The notes beneath the pieces are model-generated. The model searched no databases, was not told the origin of the DNA, and saw nothing but the letters and a program-made list of their open reading frames with translations. A program made the position numbers and the translations under genes. Below, piece by piece: positions 1 to 5,242 of a DNA stretch of 5,242 bases (its first letter is position 1; each line of letters starts with the position of its first letter). This stretch comes from Bryobacteraceae bacterium (GTDB lineage Bacteria > Acidobacteriota > Terriglobia > Bryobacterales > Bryobacteraceae): assembly GCA_025350445.1 (NCBI GenBank), contig JANXXV010000258.1, forward strand, positions 1-5,242, read 5' to 3'.

Positions 1-798
1 CTTCCCGCCCGTGCGGCTGGAAATGCGCCGGAACACACCGCTCGAAATCTGATCCTTGTTCACCTCGTTGGTGGAGATCACGTAGATGGGAATTCCCTCG
101 TCCTCGGCCACGGCCCGCACATCGTCCGGCGCCACCATACTTGCATTGTCAGGTCCGTTTGAGAAGACGATCACTACCTTGCGCCCCGGCACCTTCGCCG
201 CATCGCGCAGCGTCAAAAGCAGTGCATTGTACAGCGCTGAATCGTCCCCTGCGACCGCCTTGCGCAGTCCCAGAATCGCATCGCCCCGATCCTTACTTAG
301 CCCGGAGGCGCGGGAGAGGTTCCGGCTGTAGGTATATACCGCGATTGAATCGGCGCGATCCAGCCCGCGCACAAAATCGGCAATCGCATCGGAGGCGTAA
401 ACGAAGCCGCGATACATGTAGTTGCTGGTGTCGAACAATACGAATACGTTGGTGCCTACAAACGCGTCGGATCGAACGTCCGGGCCTTTCCCTTCTCCCT
501 CCGCGTTCGCCGCCACGATTGGCTGGGTGCTGCCATCTTCCAGAATCTGTACCGGCGGCTTGTTGCCTTCCGCGAACGTGGAGACCTTCTGCACAATGCC
601 GTCTTCCAGAATCCGGAAGTCTTTGTGTTTCAGTCCATTGATGTAGCGCCCCTTGCTATCGGTGACAGTGAAGCCCAGCACCACCAGTTCCACTTTGACG
701 CGGAATACCGGCCGATCGTCCTGGGCGTACACCCACATTCCCGCGCCCATACAGGCAATGATTGCGCCGATGATCCCAATTCTTATATACGATTTCAC
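1..798 (-). CDS. Exported VWFA-related (TIGR03436-type) protein, 3' end beyond the window
   Basis: Translating the minus strand from GTG at 798 gives 266 open codons that run off the left edge, so the C-terminus is missing. Residues 1-25 form an export signal: K2 and R6, then a hydrophobic stretch ending VYA before QDD. Residues 31-77 (VFRVKVELVV..., TVTDSKGRYINGL, KDFRILEDGIVQKVSTF) match the N-terminal module typical of the 'VWFA-related Acidobacterial domain' family. A variable, Gly/Glu-containing linker of about 40 residues follows. A von Willebrand factor A fold starts near residue 117 (NVFVLFDTSNYM) and includes strands AVYTYS, KVVIVFSNG and PIYVIST. The usual metal-site residues are altered: DxSxS reads DTSNY (Y127), the loop threonine is S187 and the later aspartate is N214. 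Such proteins are expected in the periplasm or at the cell surface, binding other proteins; the ligand is unknown. It follows the large gene upstream by 20 bases and is probably co-transcribed with it. The family call is firm, the function open. Confidence 0.9.
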   Translation of the reverse strand, partial: MKSYIRIGIIGAIIACMGAGMWVYAQDDRPVFRVKVELVVLGFTVTDSKGRYINGLKHKDFRILEDGIVQKVSTFAEGNKPPVQILEDGSTQPIVAANAEGEGKGPDVRSDAFVGTNVFVLFDTSNYMYRGFVYASDAIADFVRGLDRADSIAVYTYSRNLSRASGLSKDRGDAILGLRKAVAGDDSALYNALLLTLRDAAKVPGRKVVIVFSNGPDNASMVAPDDVRAVAEDEGIPIYVISTNEVNKDQISSGVFRRISSRTGGK

Positions 799-802
799 GC
801 AT

Positions 803-808
803 CCCCCT
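803..808 (-). promoter_or_regulatory. Ribosome binding site AGGGGG deciding the GTG start of the VWFA gene
   Basis: On the minus strand AGGGGG lies four bases before GTG at 798. An ATG (802-800) sits immediately after this site but in another frame that meets a stop after roughly 47 codons. The GTG frame carries the signal peptide and the whole VWFA protein, so GTG is the start. The frame stays open upstream into the preceding gene, but I see no better start there. The spacing is slightly short, so efficiency is uncertain. Confidence 0.7.
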
Positions 809-818
809 AAAAACGCAT

Positions 819-3800
819 TTACTGCAATGAAGCCTTCCGATCGCCGGCCGCGGCCAATTGTTTCCGGGCTTTCATCCGCACATCATCGCCCACCAGCCGT
901 AGCGAACGCAACAGCGCCGGCCAATCCTCCAGGTGTGTCGCGAAGATCTTCTCCACCGTGGCCTGTGTCCATTGCGGAACGACTACATTCAACTGCGACG
1001 GCTGCATGTTCAGCTCATCGGCCAGCGCCGCGTAGTACAAAATATTCGACTCCCAACTCTCCGCCATGATGCGGCTGGAAAAGCCCATTAACGTGGGGAA
1101 GGTACGAAGATTCAGCAACTCCGGCTGATATGAGTTCGCCAGCATGGGCTTCGGCGTTCCAAACGCCCTTGACACCGCCCGCATGCTGTATTGATCCGGA
1201 GCGTCCGCCGTCAGCCGGCGGGCTTCCACGGAGAACACGCCGCGGTCGTCTTTGTTCTGCGCCCACCACGCTTCGGAAAGCACGTAGAGCTCGGATGGGG
1301 TCACCAATTCCAGCGCACCGCGCGGGTCGCCCTGTTCTATCAGGTCGCTCACTTTGTTGACGCGCGCGGGCGGTGCATTGCGATACAGCAGGTCGAGCAC
1401 TTCAGCCCGCTCCTTCGGATCAATGGCGGACTCCGCAATTAGCGACTCGCCCTGATTCATGTGCAGCGCCACCCAATGCAACTGTCCTGGTGTAACGTTC
1501 CACCACCGCGGCACCTTCGCCGTCAAAATCATCTGCGGAACAAGATCGCCCCAAATCAGAGCCTGCTCCCGCGATGGTACGAGGAAATTCTGTTCGGCCT
1601 CGGCCAGCGCGTAGGGCAGTCCGGAAAGCGATCCTACCAGCCTTCCACCGGCACTGGATGGCCACCCCGTTCCGAACACCTCCGTCGAACGCCAAGTCTG
1701 GTTTGTACCCTGCACGCCAAGGAAATCGTGCGTTCTGACGAACAGCGGATTGGTCTGCAAAATCTGCGCGCCCGGAGGCGCGTAGTGAATGTAGTTCAGC
1801 CCTACCAGCGTATCCCGCAGGAACGGCGTCAACTGCCCGCGGATGTCCTTCAATTTCTCCGGATCGCCCGCCGCCTTATCGATCGATCCGCGCAGATTCA
1901 CGCGGCGCTGTGCTTCCACGTGCCGCTCGGTCCAGTATCCGAAGGCCAGCGCATTCTTTTCCACCGTGGATAGCGCGGCGCGTGGTAACTGGATTTCGGC
2001 GATCTTCGCCGCCAACTTCGCCATCAGCGCGCTATTAGCCCGCTCGCCCTTCGTTACATTCTCCAGGTTGTCGGCTAGATCGAAAATCGTCTTGAGCGAT
2101 ATCAGCCGCTGCGATTCGAAAATCTGAATCATGTTCTGGACAACCTGGCGATGCGACTCGGAATCGGCCGGCCGCGCCGCCCCTGCCAGCAGGTCCACCA
2201 TGCGGTCTTGCGGCGAAGCGTCCTCGGGCAGATGAGTCGCCTTCAGCAGAAGTTTGGTCGCATTGCGGCCGCCATCGAATAGTTCACGGTTGTTGTGCGT
2301 CTTGCCGAACTCGGCCAGCATGCCTGCCATGGTGGCATCGGCGTCGGCTACCTGTAACGATCCCTGCCGGCAGAAGATCTGCCACAGCCCCACCAGCCCT
2401 TGCATCATGCCCGCCGTATCGGCTCTAATAGCCTGATCGCGAATCTGCGAAATGCTCAGCGCGGTGTCCAGATAGGCAACGATGGTCTTGTCGCTCAACG
2501 AAGGCACTTCGCTGAAGATGGAATACTGCGCCCCATACAGGCGATAGTCGCGCGCCAGCCGGTCTACCGTGGCCGGTTCCAGCGGCTTCGCGCGGAACCG
2601 GTTCAGATCGCTCAGCGCCATGTAGATTTTCAGCGGTTCATTTTCCACCGCCTTGCGGCAGAGCGCAAACAGCGCCTCCACCAGGTCGTCCGGCTCTTTC
2701 CAGGTGTTGGCCAGCTTGGTCAGTTTCCCGTCATACTTACCGTGCGGATGGTGGACGAACAGGTTCTTCCACACCTCCATGTTTCCCGGAATGTGCGCCC
2801 GTCCGTCCGGTTCCACGCGCAGCCGCTGCGTCAGCAGCATCATGTCGGTATTGGCGCGAAACACCGGCCGCGCGGGGCCGGGACTGGTGATACGCCCTTT
2901 CATCGCGGTATAGAAACGGATGAACCGTTTCGGCTCCAGCAGGTAATCGCGAACCGGGCCGTTGATGCGGCTGATGGCGTCATAAAGACTCGCCATCCAA
3001 CCGTCGTCGCGCGTCAACAGCTTCTCGAAGAACGCGGGGCCGTCTTCCGGAGAAGTGCCCGATAATTCCTTCCACGCGGCAATCGCCCGCGCGCCGCCGG
3101 GCACCACGGCGTGCCCGTTACGGATCTGGAACATCCCGCCGTAAAAATCGAGCACATGCGAATACGCCTTCAATCGCGCGGCCGGCATCTGCTTCTTGAG
3201 ATCGTCGGCGGTCTCACGGTCTAACTTGGATAGGCCCAGATACAGCCGGCATAACGCAGGATCGCCGAGGAAAAAATCGATGAATTCTCCGCCCTGCTTC
3301 TCCTTCGCCGGAGTCCAGAATTCTTTGCCGTAAAGCACCGGCACCACGGTCGGCTTGTAGTCGTAGCTGAACGGCCTGTTGGTGCGTAACGACTGCTCCA
3401 GTTGCGCCAGCGGGAATCCGGAATCGATGGTCAGGAAGGCGCGCGTCGCGTTCACCGTTTCCAGCACCACTTCGCTGCCGCAGCCGCCGCGCATGCGGTA
3501 ACCGAGCACGCGCAGCAGATCGCCGGTCTGCGTGGATTCGCAAGTTTCAATCTTGATTACTTTGTCGGCGCCCGCCAGCTTTTCCAGTTCGCGCACCTGC
3601 GACAGATAGCGGATGATGAGCTTCAAATATTCGGTGGGCTCCAGCGATTCATTGCCGGACGAGGCCTGGTATCCGTTGGTCACCACGTTGCGGGCAAGCG
3701 CGGGCAGCAGTTCGGCCGGGCTTAAATCCGGCGAGAGCGCCGCCATACGGGCAAACGAACGCAGCGGCCCCGGAATCTCCGCGGCGGGCAGCGGAGCGGG

Positions 3801-4211
3801 TTTTTGCGCGCCGCGCAGCACATCGAGCGAAATCGCATTACCGCCCGCTGCTTTATATTCGTTAAAGTGGCGGTCCATGGCGGCAGTATCGTTTTCGAGA
3901 AGATCGAGCACCAACAGCCGTTTCGCGGCCGTTTCTACTTTGCTGCGATCCTCGGGCCGTGTCAGCGACTGCAACATTTTTTCGTAGGCGGAACGCGCGC
4001 CGGGGTCCCGGTGCCGATCGAGGAACTCCGCATAGGCAGTGAGCGCGGCGGCATCGGGCGGCGAACTTTGAGCGGCGCGCAGGAGCAGTTGCCGCGCGCC
4101 CGCGCCGTCACCCTCCTTTTCCAACTGCCGCGCCCGTACGGCGGAATCGTCGGCGAAACTCAAACTGCCGAATGTAAGTAGTGCTAAAAGGACCGATGCG
4201 AAGGCTTTCAT
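819..4211 (-). CDS. Large exported protein of unknown function with TPR-like N-terminus (1130 aa)
   Basis: I do not recognise a named family. The ATG at 4211 is supported by an AGAGGAG site six bases upstream and by a clean signal peptide: K2, a hydrophobic run to residue 17, then SFA before DD, with predicted cleavage after A20. Residues 23-83 look like two TPR-type helical hairpins (RARQLEKEGDGAGARQLLLRAA, then a second with AYAEFLDRHRDPGARSAYEKML in it). The rest is mostly predicted helical, with no transmembrane segment after the signal, so a periplasmic or secreted protein is expected. Residues 391-500 (KDDGW-like RDDGWMASLYDA, RINGPVRDYLLEP, FRANTDMMLL, IPGNMEVWKNLF, HHPHGKYDGKL) and 804-925 (GLNYIHYAPPGAQIL, NPLFVRTHDF, then a Trp-rich stretch) read like constrained cores. 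Of 18 tryptophans, 12 fall after residue 759. There are five cysteines (224, 244, 321, 518, 614) and no obvious catalytic signature. It is the first gene of a probable operon with the VWFA gene. A scaffold or envelope-assembly role is only a guess from repeats and context. Confidence 0.93.
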   Translation of the reverse strand: MKAFASVLLALLTFGSLSFADDSAVRARQLEKEGDGAGARQLLLRAAQSSPPDAAALTAYAEFLDRHRDPGARSAYEKMLQSLTRPEDRSKVETAAKRLLVLDLLENDTAAMDRHFNEYKAAGGNAISLDVLRGAQKPAPLPAAEIPGPLRSFARMAALSPDLSPAELLPALARNVVTNGYQASSGNESLEPTEYLKLIIRYLSQVRELEKLAGADKVIKIETCESTQTGDLLRVLGYRMRGGCGSEVVLETVNATRAFLTIDSGFPLAQLEQSLRTNRPFSYDYKPTVVPVLYGKEFWTPAKEKQGGEFIDFFLGDPALCRLYLGLSKLDRETADDLKKQMPAARLKAYSHVLDFYGGMFQIRNGHAVVPGGARAIAAWKELSGTSPEDGPAFFEKLLTRDDGWMASLYDAISRINGPVRDYLLEPKRFIRFYTAMKGRITSPGPARPVFRANTDMMLLTQRLRVEPDGRAHIPGNMEVWKNLFVHHPHGKYDGKLTKLANTWKEPDDLVEALFALCRKAVENEPLKIYMALSDLNRFRAKPLEPATVDRLARDYRLYGAQYSIFSEVPSLSDKTIVAYLDTALSISQIRDQAIRADTAGMMQGLVGLWQIFCRQGSLQVADADATMAGMLAEFGKTHNNRELFDGGRNATKLLLKATHLPEDASPQDRMVDLLAGAARPADSESHRQVVQNMIQIFESQRLISLKTIFDLADNLENVTKGERANSALMAKLAAKIAEIQLPRAALSTVEKNALAFGYWTERHVEAQRRVNLRGSIDKAAGDPEKLKDIRGQLTPFLRDTLVGLNYIHYAPPGAQILQTNPLFVRTHDFLGVQGTNQTWRSTEVFGTGWPSSAGGRLVGSLSGLPYALAEAEQNFLVPSREQALIWGDLVPQMILTAKVPRWWNVTPGQLHWVALHMNQGESLIAESAIDPKERAEVLDLLYRNAPPARVNKVSDLIEQGDPRGALELVTPSELYVLSEAWWAQNKDDRGVFSVEARRLTADAPDQYSMRAVSRAFGTPKPMLANSYQPELLNLRTFPTLMGFSSRIMAESWESNILYYAALADELNMQPSQLNVVVPQWTQATVEKIFATHLEDWPALLRSLRLVGDDVRMKARKQLAAAGDRKASLQ

Positions 4212-4217
4212 ACGGTG

Positions 4218-4224
4218 CTCCTCT
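4218..4224 (-). promoter_or_regulatory. Ribosome binding site AGAGGAG of the 1130-aa gene
   Basis: Read on the minus strand, AGAGGAG is followed by six bases (CACCGT) and the ATG at 4211. This is a near-ideal Shine-Dalgarno site and spacing. Together with the signal peptide starting at that codon it fixes the start. Confidence 0.85.
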
Positions 4225-4283
4225 GTTCTCTTGGTAGATTAATTTAACACTTTTTGGGCGCCGAGTGAGGGGCAGGTCACTTC

Positions 4284-4312
4284 TTTACAAAATGTTCACA
4301 ACCTTTTCGCAA
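4284..4312 (-). promoter_or_regulatory. Candidate sigma70-type promoter of the two-gene operon
   Basis: On the minus strand TTGCGA (4312-4307) and TGTAAA (4289-4284) are separated by 17 bases. Each hexamer matches four of six consensus positions. This would leave a leader of roughly 65-70 bases before the ATG. The stretch is locally A/T-rich within a G+C-rich genome, which favours a promoter, but a second A/T-rich patch (TTAAATTAAT on the minus strand, near 4235-4246) could be the -10 region instead. No experimental-grade evidence. Confidence 0.35.
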
Positions 4313-4369
4313 CCTGCGAGGCAGTCGCGGCGGGTGGCGAGGGGCGTGCCTCGATCCACCGCATTCCCG

Positions 4370-4398
4370 GACAGAGGCCGAATCGATTCGACGCTGTC
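4370..4398. repeat. Nested dyad: 12-bp perfect palindrome inside GACAG/CTGTC arms
   Basis: CGAATCGATTCG at 4379-4390 is a perfect 12-base palindrome. It is flanked symmetrically by GACAG (4370-4374) and CTGTC (4394-4398), with four and three intervening bases. The two layers share nearly the same centre. This could be an operator for a dimeric or tetrameric regulator, or a cruciform. It lies about 58 bases upstream of the candidate -35 of the operon. The symmetry is seen directly; the regulatory role is inferred. Confidence 0.45.
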
Positions 4399-4657
4399 TC
4401 CGAATCTTGGGATTTCCGGTCGACGGAGCCCTACCGCATAGTCGAGCGCCGCTCCCATGGAAACGATCCTAGGGAATCGACAACTTGTTATCAGGACCTC
4501 CCCAAGAAATCGCGAGCAACCCGGAATCTAAAAAGAGGCCAGGAAGGCTGGCGGGAAGTTGATGCATTTAGATCTCGAAATAGCTCGGGAGGTAGCCGGA
4601 GGAGCGTAATCAAATCGCCTGATTCCGCCGATAGACTGCTTGATGGATCGACATATG

Positions 4658-4671
4658 GTTAACATGTTGAC
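4658..4671. repeat. Near-palindrome GTTAACATGTTGAC
   Basis: This 14-base stretch is a dyad broken by one mismatched pair around a perfect AACATGTT core. Its right end overlaps a perfect TTGACA hexamer (4667-4672). I find no matching -10 element 16-18 bases downstream, so promoter activity is not supported. A protein-binding site is possible but unproven, since palindromes of this size also occur by chance. Confidence 0.3.
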
Positions 4672-4703
4672 ATTGCAGCGGCATAGCAAAGCAAACACTT
4701 AGT

Positions 4704-4736
4704 ACTGCTTAAGCGATCTCCTTAGCAAAAAGCAGT
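4704..4736. repeat. Weak inverted repeat ACTGCTT/AAGCAGT
   Basis: ACTGCTT (4704-4710) is complementary to AAGCAGT (4730-4736) across a 19-base loop. The left arm also overlaps the palindrome GCTTAAGC (4707-4714). With a seven-pair stem, a long loop and no T-run after it, this is not a standard terminator. It may be a minor structure or chance. Confidence 0.2.
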
Positions 4737-4778
4737 GAAATCCCGGATGGGACGAATGGTGGCTCTAGGGTATCCTTA

Positions 4779-4809
4779 TTGACGACATAGGACCGGAATC
4801 GCCTTTTAT
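4779..4809 (+). promoter_or_regulatory. Possible promoter for the TadE-like ORF
   Basis: TTGACG (4779-4784, five of six -35 positions) is followed after 19 bases by TTTTAT (4804-4809, four of six -10 positions). The spacing is longer than the usual 17. It would give a leader of about 125 bases before the ATG at 4941. It is the best plus-strand pair I found, but it is weak. Confidence 0.22.
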
Positions 4810-4928
4810 AGAGGGGTTACTGGGGTTGTGAAAAGCAAGAAATGTTGTGAGGCGCCATGCGCGAGATTTCGACTTATTGCTGTGAGCCTGAATTCAAATT
4901 CGATGAACCAGCCAGACCGCCGTGGTTC

Positions 4929-4934
4929 AGGGGG
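4929..4934 (+). promoter_or_regulatory. Ribosome binding site AGGGGG of the TadE-like ORF
   Basis: AGGGGG is followed by six bases (TAGACG) and ATG at 4941. It supports this start over the overlapping ATG at 4922, which lies in another frame without a recognisable product. The presence of a good site suggests the ORF was, or still is, translated. Confidence 0.6.
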
Positions 4935-4940
4935 TAGACG

Positions 4941-5123
4941 ATGACGGACAAACGACTCGAACCGGCGCCGAAAAAATCGGTTCCGCGGGCTGCAACAGCG
5001 GAAAACTTTGCCATGCCCCGTCAGGCTTCGCAGAAGGGCGCGGCTATGGTGGAAGCAGGTCTGATCTTTCTACCTTTACTCGCGTTGATCTTCGCCTTGT
5101 TACCTGAGTTATGCACACGATGA
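4941..5123 (+). CDS. Short TadE/pilin-like ORF, probably a truncated remnant (60 aa)
   Basis: The product has a basic, proline-containing N-terminus (residues 1-32) and then GAAMVEAGLIFLPLLALIF from G33. That resembles the start of TadE-family pseudopilins: glycine at the prepilin cleavage site and a glutamate five residues later (E38 if A34 is +1), heading a hydrophobic helix. TadE proteins are membrane-anchored minor pilins of Tad (Flp-type) pilus systems and normally exceed 120 residues. This one stops at TGA five codons after the helix, following the odd tail PELCTR. Shifting frame near 5100 gives only about a dozen more codons before another stop, so one indel does not restore a full protein. 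It has a good AGGGGG site. It could be a decayed tadE, a 5' fragment left by a deletion, or a genuine mini-pilin. The 119 bases after it contain no recognisable continuation. Confidence 0.5.
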   Translation: MTDKRLEPAPKKSVPRAATAENFAMPRQASQKGAAMVEAGLIFLPLLALIFALLPELCTR

Positions 5124-5242
5124 GCGCCCCGCGCGATGACTCGGCGCGGCTGGTGGCTGCCCGTCAGTGATTAGGTCAGTTCGTTTTTCGTTTCTGCACC
5201 GCCCTCCCGAGAGCCGGTTTCCGCTTAACTTCACGCCGAAGT

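Larger units (their letters stand above)
4212..4940. other. Long intergenic region between divergent genes
   Basis: No convincing gene is present on either strand over these 729 bases. Base composition is lower in G+C than the flanking genes: 40% in 4681-4740 and about 50% in 4801-4920, against roughly 65% in sampled coding stretches. It contains the operon promoter candidate at its left end, a nested dyad near 4370-4398, a near-palindrome at 4658-4671, a weak inverted repeat at 4704-4736 and a promoter-like pair near 4779-4809. It could be a large regulatory region or decayed former coding sequence. No tRNA, transposase remnant or recognisable riboswitch was seen. Confidence 0.7.

Noticed and set aside
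800..802. ATG overlapping the region of the VWFA start, in another frame
   Set aside because: It follows the AGGGGG site with no spacing, and its frame ends after about 47 codons with no recognisable product. The GTG at 798 gives the signal peptide and the domain protein.
141..1069. Several overlapping plus-strand frames over the VWFA gene and the end of the large gene
   Set aside because: They are antisense shadows with Pro/Arg/Ser-rich composition, no good ribosome binding sites and no recognisable motifs. The minus-strand VWFA protein explains this region.
2400..3065. Long plus-strand reading frame (221 codons) opposite the 1130-aa gene
   Set aside because: It lies entirely antisense to a well-supported gene, and its product is Arg/Gln/His-rich without any domain, as expected when G+C-rich codons are read from the wrong strand.
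4890..4901. Small dyad GAATT-CA-AATTC about 40 bases before the TadE-like ORF
   Set aside because: Five-base arms in an A/T-rich patch are expected by chance, and nothing else nearby supports a binding site.
4922..5107. Alternative frame starting at ATG-like position 4922 over the TadE-like ORF
   Set aside because: The product is Gly/Asp-rich with no motif and no suitable ribosome binding site. The overlapping frame from 4941 has both a good site and a pilin-like helix.
5129..5149. Hairpin CCGCGC/GCGCGG just after the TadE-like ORF, considered as a terminator
   Set aside because: The stem is six pairs with a nine-base loop and no T-run directly follows. The T-rich stretch near 5180-5194 is too far away for an intrinsic terminator.
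1..5242. Searched for CRISPR repeats, tRNA/rRNA genes, transposases, toxin-antitoxin or defence genes
   Set aside because: No regularly spaced repeats, cloverleaf-like stretches, rRNA sequence, or recognisable transposase, nuclease or toxin motifs were seen on either strand.

Overview
The window looks like part of an Acidobacteriota chromosome, probably from the Bryobacterales/Solibacter side. The main reason is the left-hand gene, which has the two-part layout of the 'VWFA-related Acidobacterial domain' family (TIGR03436). The genes sampled are about 60-67% G+C, and both minus-strand products carry export signals. The phylum call is an inference from family knowledge; the order is a guess.

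Layout: two minus-strand genes form a probable operon. The first (4211 to 819) encodes a 1130-residue exported protein with a short TPR-like start and no domain I can name beyond it. Only 20 bases after its stop codon, a GTG-started gene (798 to beyond base 1) encodes an exported von Willebrand factor A-type protein, cut by the window edge after 266 residues. Upstream of the operon lies a 729-base non-coding stretch (4212-4940), locally poorer in G+C. It holds a candidate operon promoter and several small dyads, one of them nested. To its right, on the plus strand, is a 60-codon ORF with a strong ribosome binding site. It encodes a basic N-terminus followed by a TadE/type IV pilin-like hydrophobic helix, then stops where a full TadE protein would continue. 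The last 119 bases show nothing I can assign.

Working together (inference): the operon would send a large repeat-type or scaffold-like protein and a VWA adhesion/interaction protein to the cell envelope together. The VWA protein has replacements at three metal-site (MIDAS) positions, so it may bind partners without a metal ion. The truncated TadE-like ORF diverges from the operon and may be a remnant of a pilus-assembly gene. No RNA genes, CRISPR array, complete mobile element or antiviral system could be recognised. The best candidate for something undescribed is the large orphan protein and its pairing with the VWA gene.
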